From a virus, in IMG/VR virus record IMGVR_UViG_3300020474_000019, positions 1-54,382 of that record: a stretch of DNA of 54,382 nt; one strand, 5' to 3'. The notes beneath the pieces were generated by a model that was not told the DNA's origin, ran no database searches, and was given only the letters and a program-made list of their open reading frames with translations. This document shows positions 25,823 through 36,400 of the stretch, one piece after another (within the stretch, counting starts at the first letter, position 1; every line of letters begins with the position of its first letter). The position numbers were made by a program, and so were the translations under genes.

Positions 25823-26625
25823 CTTCCTATCACCATAAATCTTGTCATACCATTATCTAGTTTTCTTTCACCAGAAAATAGTATGTCGGTTAGTTCTGCT
25901 TGTTCTGCAAGTTCATCAGCTGATTTAACACAATTGATATGATCTTCCCATTGATCAGCATCTGTAGATTGTAAAATATATAAGGGAGCATATCTAAATC
26001 CTCTTTGATTAACTAATCCATAATAATTAATCTCTTTCCATTTTTTCATTGGAAACATGTGTTCACATGAAGTATTTATAATACAATCATATGAGACAAT
26101 CATTTCTCCTTCTGTTCCGTCTGGATTAAAATTTTTAATATTAAATCCAGTGCCAGAGTCTGGATGAAGATAATCCGACATGATACCACGCAGATTAGGT
26201 TTTTGTCTTGCCATCGCTGGATTTTTAGGGTCTTTAGGCAAATTAGTTTTACCTATTTTTTCACACATAATATTTTTTCTAACACAACGATACATGTCGT
26301 TTTCTTTATAGTGTCTATTAAATTTAAATGATGCATACTGAACATCCTTATCAATCTCATAGTTCATAACAAACTTGGCACCTAACTCTTCTATTAATAT
26401 ATTAGTTAGAATGTGTGCAAACCAACCACCCAGAACAACATAGTTTTCTGGATATAGTTTTAGATTGTGCATCTCTTCTGCAATCCACATTTTAGTTTCT
26501 ACTTGAGATGCTGTCATAGAATCTGTAATTCTTTTTGATATCCAAGGTCTATTTTTTTGTATTTCTTTTACAGCATTGAACCAATTGTTTGAGGTATAAG
26601 TTTTATATTTAATATAGTCTACCAT
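25819..26625 (-). CDS. Class I SAM-methyltransferase-like protein
   Basis: 268 aa. YPENYVVLGGWFAHILTNIL resembles a Rossmann strand-loop-helix of the SAM-binding type, followed by NYEIDKDVQYASFKFNRHY as the second strand with its acidic end, and by YDCIINTSCEHMFPMKKW as the motif IV region. The glycine loop is reduced (LGGW), so catalytic activity is uncertain. Overlaps the glycosyltransferase-like gene by 7 nt and the hydroxylase-like gene by 4 nt, in the same operon. Confidence 0.66.
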   Translation of the reverse strand: MVDYIKYKTYTSNNWFNAVKEIQKNRPWISKRITDSMTASQVETKMWIAEEMHNLKLYPENYVVLGGWFAHILTNILIEELGAKFVMNYEIDKDVQYASFKFNRHYKENDMYRCVRKNIMCEKIGKTNLPKDPKNPAMARQKPNLRGIMSDYLHPDSGTGFNIKNFNPDGTEGEMIVSYDCIINTSCEHMFPMKKWKEINYYGLVNQRGFRYAPLYILQSTDADQWEDHINCVKSADELAEQAELTDILFSGERKLDNGMTRFMVIGR

Positions 26626-27386
26626 AATTTTTTAATCTCTTCTATATCAGGCATCTCATCATCATCACTATTATAACTATTATTAAATAAACATATCTTT
26701 AAGTCTTTTCTTAGTTTCTTGGTTTCCATATCATCTGGAAATATATTTCCTTTGTACCAAGAGTATATCCATCCTTTGGGGAAAGGTTTTAATAGGTGAG
26801 CATCATCAAGTTTTTTACTTGTTTCCATACCCTCTTCCCATATATTATAAAAGAAGTGATTAAAATAATTATCAATAGTTCTGTATGTAAAAAATACAAC
26901 TTCTTTATTTGTTTCTATATGTTCTTCAATAGGTCTTAGTTGTCCTCTTGTCCATCGTATACAAGATGAATTTAAAGGTGTAGATTTTAATAGTCCAAAA
27001 TTTTTTCGACAGTTCTCTGCATCATTCCACCATCCTCTAACTATATAAGGACGTTTCATATCTAGTTCAAACATACAATCTATATTATTATGAATAAGAA
27101 TATCAATATCAAAGTATAAAAAATTTACACCTTTTATCTGTGGAAAATATTTTTGCTCATTGAACATATAACATTTACGATATGCCCAGAACATATTCTT
27201 TTCTGCTCTATAATGTTTATCCCATTCTGTAGGAAGTTGAATATCGTATTCTTCTTTTGGATTATCTGTAAGACAGTAAAAATTAAAAGGAACTGTAAGG
27301 TGTTTGTCTAATTGTTCTTTAAGTTTTTTAACATAGGTGTCATCATACTTGTCACCCCAACGTACACACAATACTGTGTTTTCCAT
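26619..27386 (-). CDS. Glycosyltransferase-like protein (GT-A type)
   Basis: 255 aa. Starts ENTVLCVRWGDKYDDTYVKK, has NFYCLTDNP, then the DxD motif LYFDIDILIH (D93/D95) and RPYIVRGWWND. The layout follows GT8/GT32-like nucleotide-sugar transferases and the other island glycosyltransferase at 21495. First gene after the consensus promoter at 27411, with GAGGATACT before the ATG. Likely modifies a host glycan, the virion, or a small island product; nothing in the sequence decides which. Confidence 0.72.
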   Translation of the reverse strand: MENTVLCVRWGDKYDDTYVKKLKEQLDKHLTVPFNFYCLTDNPKEEYDIQLPTEWDKHYRAEKNMFWAYRKCYMFNEQKYFPQIKGVNFLYFDIDILIHNNIDCMFELDMKRPYIVRGWWNDAENCRKNFGLLKSTPLNSSCIRWTRGQLRPIEEHIETNKEVVFFTYRTIDNYFNHFFYNIWEEGMETSKKLDDAHLLKPFPKGWIYSWYKGNIFPDDMETKKLRKDLKICLFNNSYNSDDDEMPDIEEIKKLW

Positions 27387-27410
27387 AGTATCCTCACTTT
27401 AAATTATATA

Positions 27411-27439
27411 ATTATAACAGATTTATTTTGTGCTGTCAA
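27411..27439 (-). promoter_or_regulatory. Consensus sigma-70 promoter of the accessory island
   Basis: Minus strand TTGACA (27439-27434), exactly 17 bp, TATAAT (27416-27411). Both hexamers are perfect. The -35 lies within the last codons of the preceding 201-aa gene. The predicted start near 27404 leaves a leader of about 18 nt with a good ribosome site. Confidence 0.88.
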
Positions 27440-28028
27440 GTATTAATTTATAATAATAGAAAACATCTAAGGGATTATCAGCCTTACGAATCCCAGACTT
27501 TAATTTTCTATCTTCACTATCTTTTACTATTTGTAATTCAAAAACTTTAAGTTTTAGTTTGAATAGTTCTTCTTTATCTTCTTTAGAACTACCATCATAC
27601 TCAAAAACCATCTTATCAATATTAGACGTAATAACTTCGGTTTTAGTTATTGGGTTTTCTGCATAGTTATATAAACCATTTTCTTTCGCATAGTTGTCAA
27701 AAGCAATTCTAAAATCCTGCCTAACTGCTTCATTGTTTTCTAGAGTTCTTCGTTCTAAATCTTCATAGGAAACTTCTTTAAGTAAATCTTGAAATTGGTG
27801 ATCGTTTTCGTCTACTGTAACATAGTGTGAAACCACTCTAGTTTTTATTTTATACGTTTCGATATTACCTTTTTTTAGATAAAATTCTTTTTTAATCTCT
27901 GCATCTGTTCCAGAAGGCTCATCTGGATGAACTTGTCTGTAAAGAACTTCTACAGTATCATGCTCTGGATTAGTGTATGCTGCATCGCATATTCTTCCAG
28001 AAAAAATTGAGTTACCTATTTCAGCCAT
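27423..28028 (-). CDS. Hypothetical protein of the fibre cluster
   Basis: 201 aa, no recognised family. Charged, mixed alpha/beta: an N-terminal strand-rich part (DTVEVLYRQVHPDEPSG) and a helical C-terminal half (KEDKEELFKLKLKVFELQIV). No signal or membrane segment. It follows two fibre-like genes and has a late promoter 17 nt upstream, so a tail-fibre assembly or adaptor role is possible but not shown. Its 3' end contains the -35 box of the island promoter. Confidence 0.82.
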   Translation of the reverse strand: MAEIGNSIFSGRICDAAYTNPEHDTVEVLYRQVHPDEPSGTDAEIKKEFYLKKGNIETYKIKTRVVSHYVTVDENDHQFQDLLKEVSYEDLERRTLENNEAVRQDFRIAFDNYAKENGLYNYAENPITKTEVITSNIDKMVFEYDGSSKEDKEELFKLKLKVFELQIVKDSEDRKLKSGIRKADNPLDVFYYYKLILDSTK

Positions 28029-28045
28029 TTTAATTCCTTTTCCAT

Positions 28046-28053
28046 TATTTATA
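28046..28053 (-). promoter_or_regulatory. T4-type late promoter (TATAAATA) for the 201-aa gene
   Basis: Exact minus-strand TATAAATA 17 nt before the start at 28028; the last late promoter before the accessory island. Confidence 0.75.
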
Positions 28054-28057
28054 ATTC

Positions 28058-29053
28058 CTAACCTTTAGTTATTCGCAAATTTCTTGTTGTGATTGTAGCA
28101 GGAGAACCGTTAGGAAATTCTTGTGAACGATAAGAGTTACCAACTTGTCTTGTTTGGTAGTTACCACTTCCGTTTAGTCTTGTATCCACAACAGAAGACC
28201 CTCTAGTGCTTCCGCCAGAGGATGCAAAAGTATAAAGTATTTTATGACTATTAGAGTTACTTCCCCCACCAGCAGCGACATATTGAATAGCGTTTTTAAG
28301 TATTGCTTCAATGTCAACACCACTACCTTCTGCATATTCTCTTAAATTATTATCACCGTCAATATACAAAAGATTTGTTGATGGATTAGTATCAACAGCA
28401 CTTCTTTGATGTAAATAATAGTTTGTTACTGTGGTAGGTTGATCTAATGTCTCTGGAATACCACCAGATGAATATGCTGAAGTATCTGCTCTTGTATCTG
28501 CAAAGAAAACAGCACCACTTGAAACTTGTGAATAACCAGTGGCAGATGTAGAGGAAGTTGTAACTGTATAAGTTCCACCAGTTGTGTCACTCTCTGTTCC
28601 AGAAACTAATAAGTCAATTGCTGGTTTACAGAATGTATCTACTAAATCTTGTGCTGTCATTGCTTGAATTGTTCCACCAGTATTATCTTGATATACTGGA
28701 AAAGCTTTACTATTGGTATCAGCAGTAAAGGTTGGTATAGTATATGCAAGATTAATTTTATCATATGAAACTGTAACTGTTTGTGGTTCTTGGGTTGAAC
28801 TTTCTGCAACAAAGTCAGCAGAACTTGAACCACCACTTTCGTTACCATCACTGGTTGAAGCAGAACCAGCAGATAATCTAGTATCATCCATGCCTGTCAT
28901 GTTTGCACCACTAGATGATACAACCGTTAAAACAGCAGATGGGGCCGTCGCATATTGATAGGCAGTTTGTGTTACCCATTCAGTAATTTCAGCAGAAGTC
29001 ATTTCTTGTAGATTTCCACTACCATCGTATTTTAAGGGTGTTCGTGCTGTCAT
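28058..29053 (-). CDS. Fibre-like structural protein, Ser/Thr/Gly-rich
   Basis: 331 aa. Opens TARTPLKYDGSGNLQEMTSA, a form seen at the start of several tail structural proteins of marine T4-like phages, and has a partial internal duplication: MTSAEITEWV / MTAQDLVDTF, each followed by a long Ser/Thr/Gly stretch and a YTIP/YTVTTSS or YLHQR segment. Low charge and high beta content suit a fibre or virion surface protein. It lies 2 nt after the 393-aa fibre-like gene. Receptor-binding function is possible but unproven. Confidence 0.75.
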   Translation of the reverse strand: MTARTPLKYDGSGNLQEMTSAEITEWVTQTAYQYATAPSAVLTVVSSSGANMTGMDDTRLSAGSASTSDGNESGGSSSADFVAESSTQEPQTVTVSYDKINLAYTIPTFTADTNSKAFPVYQDNTGGTIQAMTAQDLVDTFCKPAIDLLVSGTESDTTGGTYTVTTSSTSATGYSQVSSGAVFFADTRADTSAYSSGGIPETLDQPTTVTNYYLHQRSAVDTNPSTNLLYIDGDNNLREYAEGSGVDIEAILKNAIQYVAAGGGSNSNSHKILYTFASSGGSTRGSSVVDTRLNGSGNYQTRQVGNSYRSQEFPNGSPATITTRNLRITKG

Positions 29054-29055
29054 AA

Positions 29056-30237
29056 TTAAGCTCCTGCGCCGTGTACCGTTTTCAGAGTTGATCCAGCACT
29101 ATTTTTAATTAACAAAGTTGACAATGTTTTTAGTTGTACCGAACCAACTGAATCATCTGCCATCATTGACTCTGCTACTAAATCAACTGATCCAGTAGTT
29201 ATTATTGTACCACTATTATCTTGGAATGTCAAGGTTCTATTTGCAGTGGGTTCATTAAAAGTTATTGTGCTTGAAAATTTAGTGTTTGCAGCTGTATCAT
29301 TTGTTTCACGAAAAACGATATCACCTTGTGTAGTAATATTTCCCACAGAGGTTACTGAATTAAACTCTGTGTTCTGTCCGAATGTACCATCTTCTAGTTC
29401 TATACCTTCATCATTTGCAAAGGTAAATTCTAGTTCATTTGTACCATTAACTCTATTTGCATTTTCTACTATAATTCTTGATTTCTTTTCTACATTATCA
29501 AACTTTGTAAATGGAAATTCTTGTTCAGCAAAAATATCAGACGTTCCATCTTCCATAAGAATGTCGTCAAACTGTTCTCCAATTAAATATAATGCTCTAT
29601 CTTGTGTGGATCTTTCTGCTAAAAATCTATGAACTTTTTGTAACTGTCCATCTATATTTGGTAAAAATCTATATGAAAATACATCCTCTGTAGTATCTTC
29701 TAGATTAACTTTATCGTTAGCATTAGCTGCAGTATCTTGAACAACATTATCACCAGCGTTTGCACTACCGTCAGTACTGTCTAGAACAACCGAACCAACA
29801 ACTGCAATACCATTTACTCCGTTGTTAAAAGTTACAAGACCATCTGAAGCGATAGTCATTGAAGTTGCGGCAGAAGTAGATCCTATATTACCACCGTCAC
29901 CAACAACAAGATTTTGTCCTTGTAACTGAATCGTACCAGACAAGTCTGGAATTGTAACAGTTCTATCAGCAGTAGGATTGGTGGCACGAACAGTTGTCTC
30001 AAATGCATCAGCAACAGAACCTTCAAAAATAAGATCTTGACCATTAATTTGGAAAGTGGCAACAGCAAATGTACCAGTAACAGCGAGTTCACCGAATGAA
30101 CCAGTTGTTGCGGCCAAAGCAGTATAGTTGATTGTTCCTGCTTCTAAACCAGAAACGTCATTTCTTAATTTATTAAACTCTACTCTAAATTGTTCTAGGG
30201 TATTGTTTGTATCTACTTGATTAGACGTTATTGCCAT
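29056..30237 (-). CDS. Tail-fibre-like protein with the shared KTLSTLLIKN C-terminal module
   Basis: 393 aa. An N-terminal coiled-coil stretch (NTLEQFRVEFNKLRNDVSGL) is followed by beta-rich repeats such as TADRTVTIPDLSGTI and TANRTLTFQDNSGTI, typical of trimeric phage fibre shafts. Residues about 150-240 carry LE-DGT-type repeats (VVLDSTDGSANAGDNV, DDILMEDGTSD). The last 33 residues (QLKTLSTLLIKNSAGSTLKT then VHGAGA) are nearly identical to the C-terminus of the gp5 hub protein. It overlaps the 82-aa coiled-coil gene upstream by 17 nt. Confidence 0.8.
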   Translation of the reverse strand: MAITSNQVDTNNTLEQFRVEFNKLRNDVSGLEAGTINYTALAATTGSFGELAVTGTFAVATFQINGQDLIFEGSVADAFETTVRATNPTADRTVTIPDLSGTIQLQGQNLVVGDGGNIGSTSAATSMTIASDGLVTFNNGVNGIAVVGSVVLDSTDGSANAGDNVVQDTAANANDKVNLEDTTEDVFSYRFLPNIDGQLQKVHRFLAERSTQDRALYLIGEQFDDILMEDGTSDIFAEQEFPFTKFDNVEKKSRIIVENANRVNGTNELEFTFANDEGIELEDGTFGQNTEFNSVTSVGNITTQGDIVFRETNDTAANTKFSSTITFNEPTANRTLTFQDNSGTIITTGSVDLVAESMMADDSVGSVQLKTLSTLLIKNSAGSTLKTVHGAGA

Positions 30238-30469
30238 CTGCGTTTCCTACTAATTGTTTTAACAAGTTTTTGATTTCATGCATCTCACACTTTAAATTAT
30301 TTATCTCCCTTTGAGCACTACGAAATTCATCTCTTTGTTGTTGTGCTTCGTTAGATCTTGCAATTGCTTTTTCATAAGCACTTCTATTTGTATTAATTAT
30401 CGCCCCACTACTAGTATCTCTAACTAGGTGGGTGTGTCCTTCTACTTTTACATATGTTTGTTCACTCAT
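30221..30469 (-). CDS. Small coiled-coil protein, virion-associated by context
   Basis: 82 aa. A short strand-rich N-terminus (TYVKVEGHTHLVRDTSSGAI) is followed by a single long helix (YEKAIARSNEAQQQRDEFRS and on to EMHEIKNLLKQLVG) with heptad periodicity. Lies 1 nt after the giant DUF4815-like gene and overlaps the fibre gene, so it may be an adaptor or chaperone for these tail proteins. Family not named with certainty. Confidence 0.8.
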   Translation of the reverse strand: MSEQTYVKVEGHTHLVRDTSSGAIINTNRSAYEKAIARSNEAQQQRDEFRSAQREINNLKCEMHEIKNLLKQLVGNADGNNV

Positions 30470-30470
30470 A

Positions 30471-33400
30471 TTATGTCGCCAATGCTAATGCCCTAAGATC
30501 TTTAATTCGTGGTGGTTCAGCAGCATTTGTTCCTTGTATAACTATCTTAATTGCAAACTGGATAAATGATGACAATGGTTCACCAATTCCATCATCCGTA
30601 ACACCAGCAGTAAATTTGTATTCTTGGAAGTCATCGTCATCCAATGAAGCACCTACAGCCGTATCTGGTGAACCGTCTGTATTAAAGAAAGTATATGCTA
30701 ATTCGTCAAAGTCAGAAGCATCATCTGTTCTTAGTACTTTAAACAATACTTTTATTTCTGCACTTGAATGTCTGTGAGCGGCAAAGATAACTTTTAACGC
30801 AGTGGCAGGATTTTCAAGTGCAACCTTTTTAGTAATATAAATTGCGGCGTTCTGATCACCCTCTGGTGATGTCATTGGATTATAATCAGTAGTTGGATGA
30901 ACATCGCTTGAACTGTCAATATTATTAAGTTGATTTCCAACACAAACTAATGAAGCCCTATCTAAGTCAACAACTGGTGATAATGTATCTGTATCAGAAG
31001 TCATTTCTAAAGTCAAGAAAGTTGATTTCTTTGCAGACATTTCGTTAGTTTCATTAATCGTAGATGCAACCATTCTGCAACTATCAAACTCAAAGTTCTC
31101 ATTTAGAGAAACTTGTTGTTCAGAACCAGAGGCAGTTGTTACAAAAGAACTTTCAGAACCACTTGGACTTCTTGCAGAAGTTGTTCGTATTTTTGATATA
31201 ATAGCAGTTCTAGGTAATTCTAGTGTTGATACAACTGGTTTTATTAATTCATATCTATAATTTTCTGTTGCGAATATTGACACTCCACCAACATCAGCAG
31301 TTGTTGAGTCACCACTTATGGAAGCATTTGTCGATAAACCAACGGTATAACTATTCATACCAATATTTGCAATTGCAGTATGTGTCTTATTGAGTTCCGT
31401 TAATGGAACAGATTGTATCATGTACAAGTCAATCGTAACACCAGCATTATGGACAGAGGCAGTAGTTGAATCTACACCTCTAGTTACAGAAGTTACATTT
31501 ACGCCAGATATCGAACCACTCATAATCTCATCACCAATTTTCAAGAACACTGTACCACTTGAAGGAAAGTTAGTTGAGGAAGCAAGAACTACTGTAGTGT
31601 CTGCAGCTGTTAAAGCAGTATTGAGTGTTGTAGATATCCCAGAAGTTATACCAGATATAGTTACGTTATTAGAAGTCTGATACATACCATGATCTTCGTG
31701 TTTTACAATCGCAACGGCAGAACTATTAGTTAGTGTAATTGGATTTGGTTTTAATCTCTTACTAGGTATTCCAGTATTATGTAGAGTTACTCGTCCAGTT
31801 TGTCCATTACTAAACTTTGCACGATACAAAGTAAACTTAGCATCTTGCATAGGTGTTGAAGACCAAGCACGATTGTTTTGTGATTTAAATAATACACCAA
31901 GAGTAGGTTGTTTAGACACAACTCTATTAGAACCAGAAACATCTAATTCACCCAATTGTGATATCCACATCAAATAATCTAAACTATGTGTTTGTACTAC
32001 GAAACAATATTCTAGATTTGGTTTTAAATAAACTGGTGAGTCAAATGTAAATGTAGTTGCTGTTGTAGCATTATCAGAAACATTTACCTCTGAAGCATTC
32101 AGAACTTTTCTACCGAAAGGTAAAATCTTTGCGCCTGGATATCCATTTACAACATTTCTAATTTCTACCCAAACTGGTAAATCTGTATCTTTCTTTTGGA
32201 AGAACAAATCTATTTTAGTAATAAAGGCACCAGTATCAACAGTAGCAGCTGTATTTACCATAAATGTTTGTGCAAGTGGATCGTTTGAATTTTCACTGCT
32301 GTCGCCACCATCCTCTTGGGGTGGTTGTGGCACTGGGCGTCTACTAATAGAAGTAGCTGTACTATTTCTACTTGTTGTCTGTGAAACATCGGTTTGAACT
32401 ACAAGAGCATTTCTAGTTGCAACAATAGTTTCTTGTTCTGTTTCTAAAATACCCTTTGCACTATAAATTGTTTGAGCAGCAGTTATAGGTTGTGGTTGTC
32501 TTTGATTAACCGTTGACGATGATAACCTAAATTCTAATTCACCAGTTTTAAATCTTGGATTACTACCTTGTCCAGCAAATCTTGATTCTGGTATGCTAAA
32601 TGTTCCATCTACATTACCAACAGCATCTGTAAATAATGGTGAACCAGCAACTGGTGTAGTGTCTGTAGTAAAATTCGTATTCTTTGGTGTGATAAACTTA
32701 CTTACATCTACACCATCAAAGAAAGGATATAATCTAGTCTTTGGTTTAAATGCCTTACCTACAAATTCTATATCGTTAGCTCTTAACCAAGGAATCATGG
32801 CTCTTGATATAACTTTAGTACCTTGTGATTCTTCATCAATCTGTTCAACAACATCTGTAACTAGACCAGTTCTTCTTAAATCTGTTCTTGTTGTTTGAAT
32901 TGTTCTTGTGACATCAAAGTTATTGTTTCTAAAACGATCTGTTCTTGTAGCAACAACACCACTCCATTGAGTTTCCCATGAGTTCCAAATAGTTCCCAAT
33001 GCATTTCCTACACCAGCAAGAACTGTATCATAGTTACCCTCAACATTAACAATTAGTGGTGGAACTAGTTCTGTTTCAAACCACTCATCACCAGTAGGTG
33101 TAAGAACAATTTGTCCTACCCATTGATATACTAAGTGAGGTTGAACATTTTCAATTCTTGTTGCATATGGTTGTGATGCAAAAGCAGCATCTGTGTATGG
33201 AAGTGTAATTAAGTCACCAGTTTTCTTATAACTAGCAGCAGTTCTTTCAGCGTCTGTAGCGACTGATTCAGATAACTTTGCATTTCTCATTACACATTTA
33301 GGTCTCATTTCATTTTCAATTTGATCCATAGCAATCTTATAATCACTATGTTTTGCATCTCCAACTCTATGTCCACCAAAGTTATCAACTACAAATCCAG

Positions 33401-36400
33401 ACTTAAATCTATTCAAACCATTTTTATCTGTAACCTCAAATGACTCTGCATCTCTTTCTAACAGAGATAAAGCAGTATAATATTCTACGGTTTCTAATCT
33501 CTTTTTTAATCTACCAATATCAGCCATGGTAAATCTTTGTGTCTTGTGTCTTATAATTATTGCATCATCTGGCGTAAAGGTATATGGGTTCAAAGTTATA
33601 GTCGCAAGTTTTAGAGCATTTTCTAATGGTTTTGGTTCTTGTGGTCTTTCAGCAGAAACACCATTTTGTATTCTAAATTCTCCTTGGTCATCTAAGAATA
33701 GTAAAGCCATTCTACCAAGATAATATTCAAAATCTATAGTAACATTACTAGCTGGTTTTGGTGTATCAATTGGTGATGCACCAGTTCCATCATACTGTCT
33801 ATGGAAAAAGTCAAAAGACTTTCCAGTAATTTCATCTACAGTTGCAAGTGTTTCACTTGTACCAGCGATATTTTCTACCGTAGGTCTAAAGTCAATTGAA
33901 TCTGTTAAAGGAAATAAACCAGTTGGTTCTGGTTCGTCTGGATCAACTCTCGTTGCAGTATAAGATGGAATATTACCATAACCCATTTGTCCAGAAGCAT
34001 CTGAATAAGAGTCTACACTAAAAAATTCGCCTGCACCGTGACCAAAGAAATCAAATACAATAAGTAATTGTCCTCTAGGTGGTGATACTCCAACCTTTCT
34101 TACAATTCTAGAAATATCATAAAAGTTATCTCTTTGTCCAGTATCAAGAACATAGTTACTGGTAATAATTTTTGAACCACCAGTTATAGTTCCTACAGTT
34201 GCAGTAGCGCCAGAACTTTCACCAGTGATAACTTCACCACTTTGAAAATCTGTAGCACCTACACCTTGTGTTAATACATATTGCATAGGACTAGATGTAG
34301 ATATATTTCTCGCAACAGCACCACTAGTTCCACCTCTAATAATTTCTCCTCTAGTAAAGTTTCCTACTGTAGCAGTAATAGTCATTTGTGGGGCAGCTGC
34401 AGCAGAACCAGTAGCCTCTGAGTCATACACAGCAACTAACTTAAATGCATCGGCACGTCCTAGTGAGATTTCTTTATCCCCAGGCCTTGTTCCATATGCA
34501 TCTGTAGAACCAGTTGTTACTTTAACTTGTTTCATTAAACTGGTAGTTTTAATTCTTTGATTAACATTTGATTTAAATATAGTTGCAGTAATTTTTACTT
34601 TTGCACCGTTACCTAAAACTGTATTATCTGTAACTGTTATTGAAGCCGTTCCAGTTCCAGCAATATTACCATCAACACTTACTACTTGTCCTTGGACACC
34701 AGTTCCAGCACCAGCAGTTAATATTGTTAATGTATAATCTTTTTCGGCAAATGCAGCAAAGGTTTCATTTGAACCAGCAGTAAATGAAACAGCACCAGAC
34801 GATGAACAAGTTCCTATAAACTGTCTACGAACTGTCAACGAGGTATCCGTTGCACCATTATTTGCTGTAGTTAAAAGAGTTTTAATAACTCTCTTTGGTA
34901 GTTTAAATATTGAAATATTTTTTTCTGTATTTTGTAGAGTCGCAATCTTTTCAACTTCCAATGCAATTGTAGTTGAGTTATCTTCTTCTAGAACGATATT
35001 ATCGTTAGCGTCTGCACCGTTAGCATCCGAAGCATTAAATACAACTTGTCCAGTTGAAATTTCTGATGGTATCAAAACAGCATCTGCTGTAAAATCTTGA
35101 CCAGAGTCATTATCATCCATAAATACAGATCTTGTATCTCTAAATGTATGTGTAACAACTTCTGAAATAGTTAAATCTGTGTTACCAGAATTTTCCACGA
35201 TTGAATCTGTCTCAGCAGAATCTGATGCTTTTATTTTTTCACCAACTGTAAAATTACCAATAACATTTGTAAGAACAACTTTATCTGAACCAGTTCCAGA
35301 AGCGAATACAAATCCAGTTGCAGCAGATGTAGCACCAGTTACTTGAACACCACCACTTGAATGATTTGATAAAAGTGTTGCACTAGGCGTTCCACTTAAC
35401 GTAAGTTTTGTAAAAGGTCTAACATCCCACAAATATAAATCGTAAACAGCGGCAGAAGTTCCTACAACACCAGTACGATATTCAATTGCTTTTGCACGAG
35501 CAACACCAATCTGATTACCAGAAGATGCTCCGTTAGTTGTAATTTTATCATCAAATAATCCTACTGTTTTGTATGCAGTGGATTCACCAGAAATAAATGT
35601 GATATCTGGTTGTCCATATAAATTTGTTATTTGACAAAAGTTTCCAATTTCATGTGTAACGACACCAGTATTAACAGTATTAAAATCTCTTGCTTTAGTC
35701 AAGTCCTTAAAAGTAGGTGCTATTTTTTCTAATTCATATCCCTTGACATATGCTTTGCCAGGCGAACAAGAAAGAGCAAGTAAACTTTCTGCTGGTGTAC
35801 CACCATCATCTGTAGTAGTCTTTCCTTGGAACACACCTTGATAATTAGTATTTCTTGCAGTGACGTTAGTGCTTTCTCTCATATCAAAGTTGAAAGGTCT
35901 TACCGTATATGAACCACTTTCATCAAAAGTTCTTCTTGCAAGAGTATCTCCTAATACATCATATTCGGTAACTCTAGCTTGGCCAACCATTAGTCCATTT
36001 TCAATTCTCATCAATTCAACAAAATTAGTATCATCGGTTGTAGTGGTTGATTTTGAAGCAAGAGTTAAAGTAATTTTTAATCTATGAGCACCTTTAGCAG
36101 CATAGTTAGATGAACCAGTTGCATTATCTGTAAGTGAAGTGTCTGTCTCTGGTGTTTGTAATGTTTCTGTAATTGTAAAACCTACTCTTGCAGTTACAAC
36201 TGTTGTGTTCGTAGATAATACTAATCTTTGAGGAGCACATCTTACAAACTGTCCTCTAATGTAATAGACACCTTCTTGTAGTTCAACCGCTGTTCCACTT
36301 TGTGAAGCAGTAGTGTTATCAATTGGTGAGTATACAGTTGCAGAAGCATTATTAGCAGCATATGTTGTGGTGTGAGTAATACCAGCATTTGCAGTTAAAT

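Noticed and set aside
26073-26080. TATAAATA octamer on the minus strand inside the methyltransferase-like gene
   Set aside because: Exact match, but about 250 nt from the next start and inside coding sequence; a chance match is likely in AT-rich DNA. Similar internal copies near 19488, 38459 and 45720 were dismissed for the same reason.
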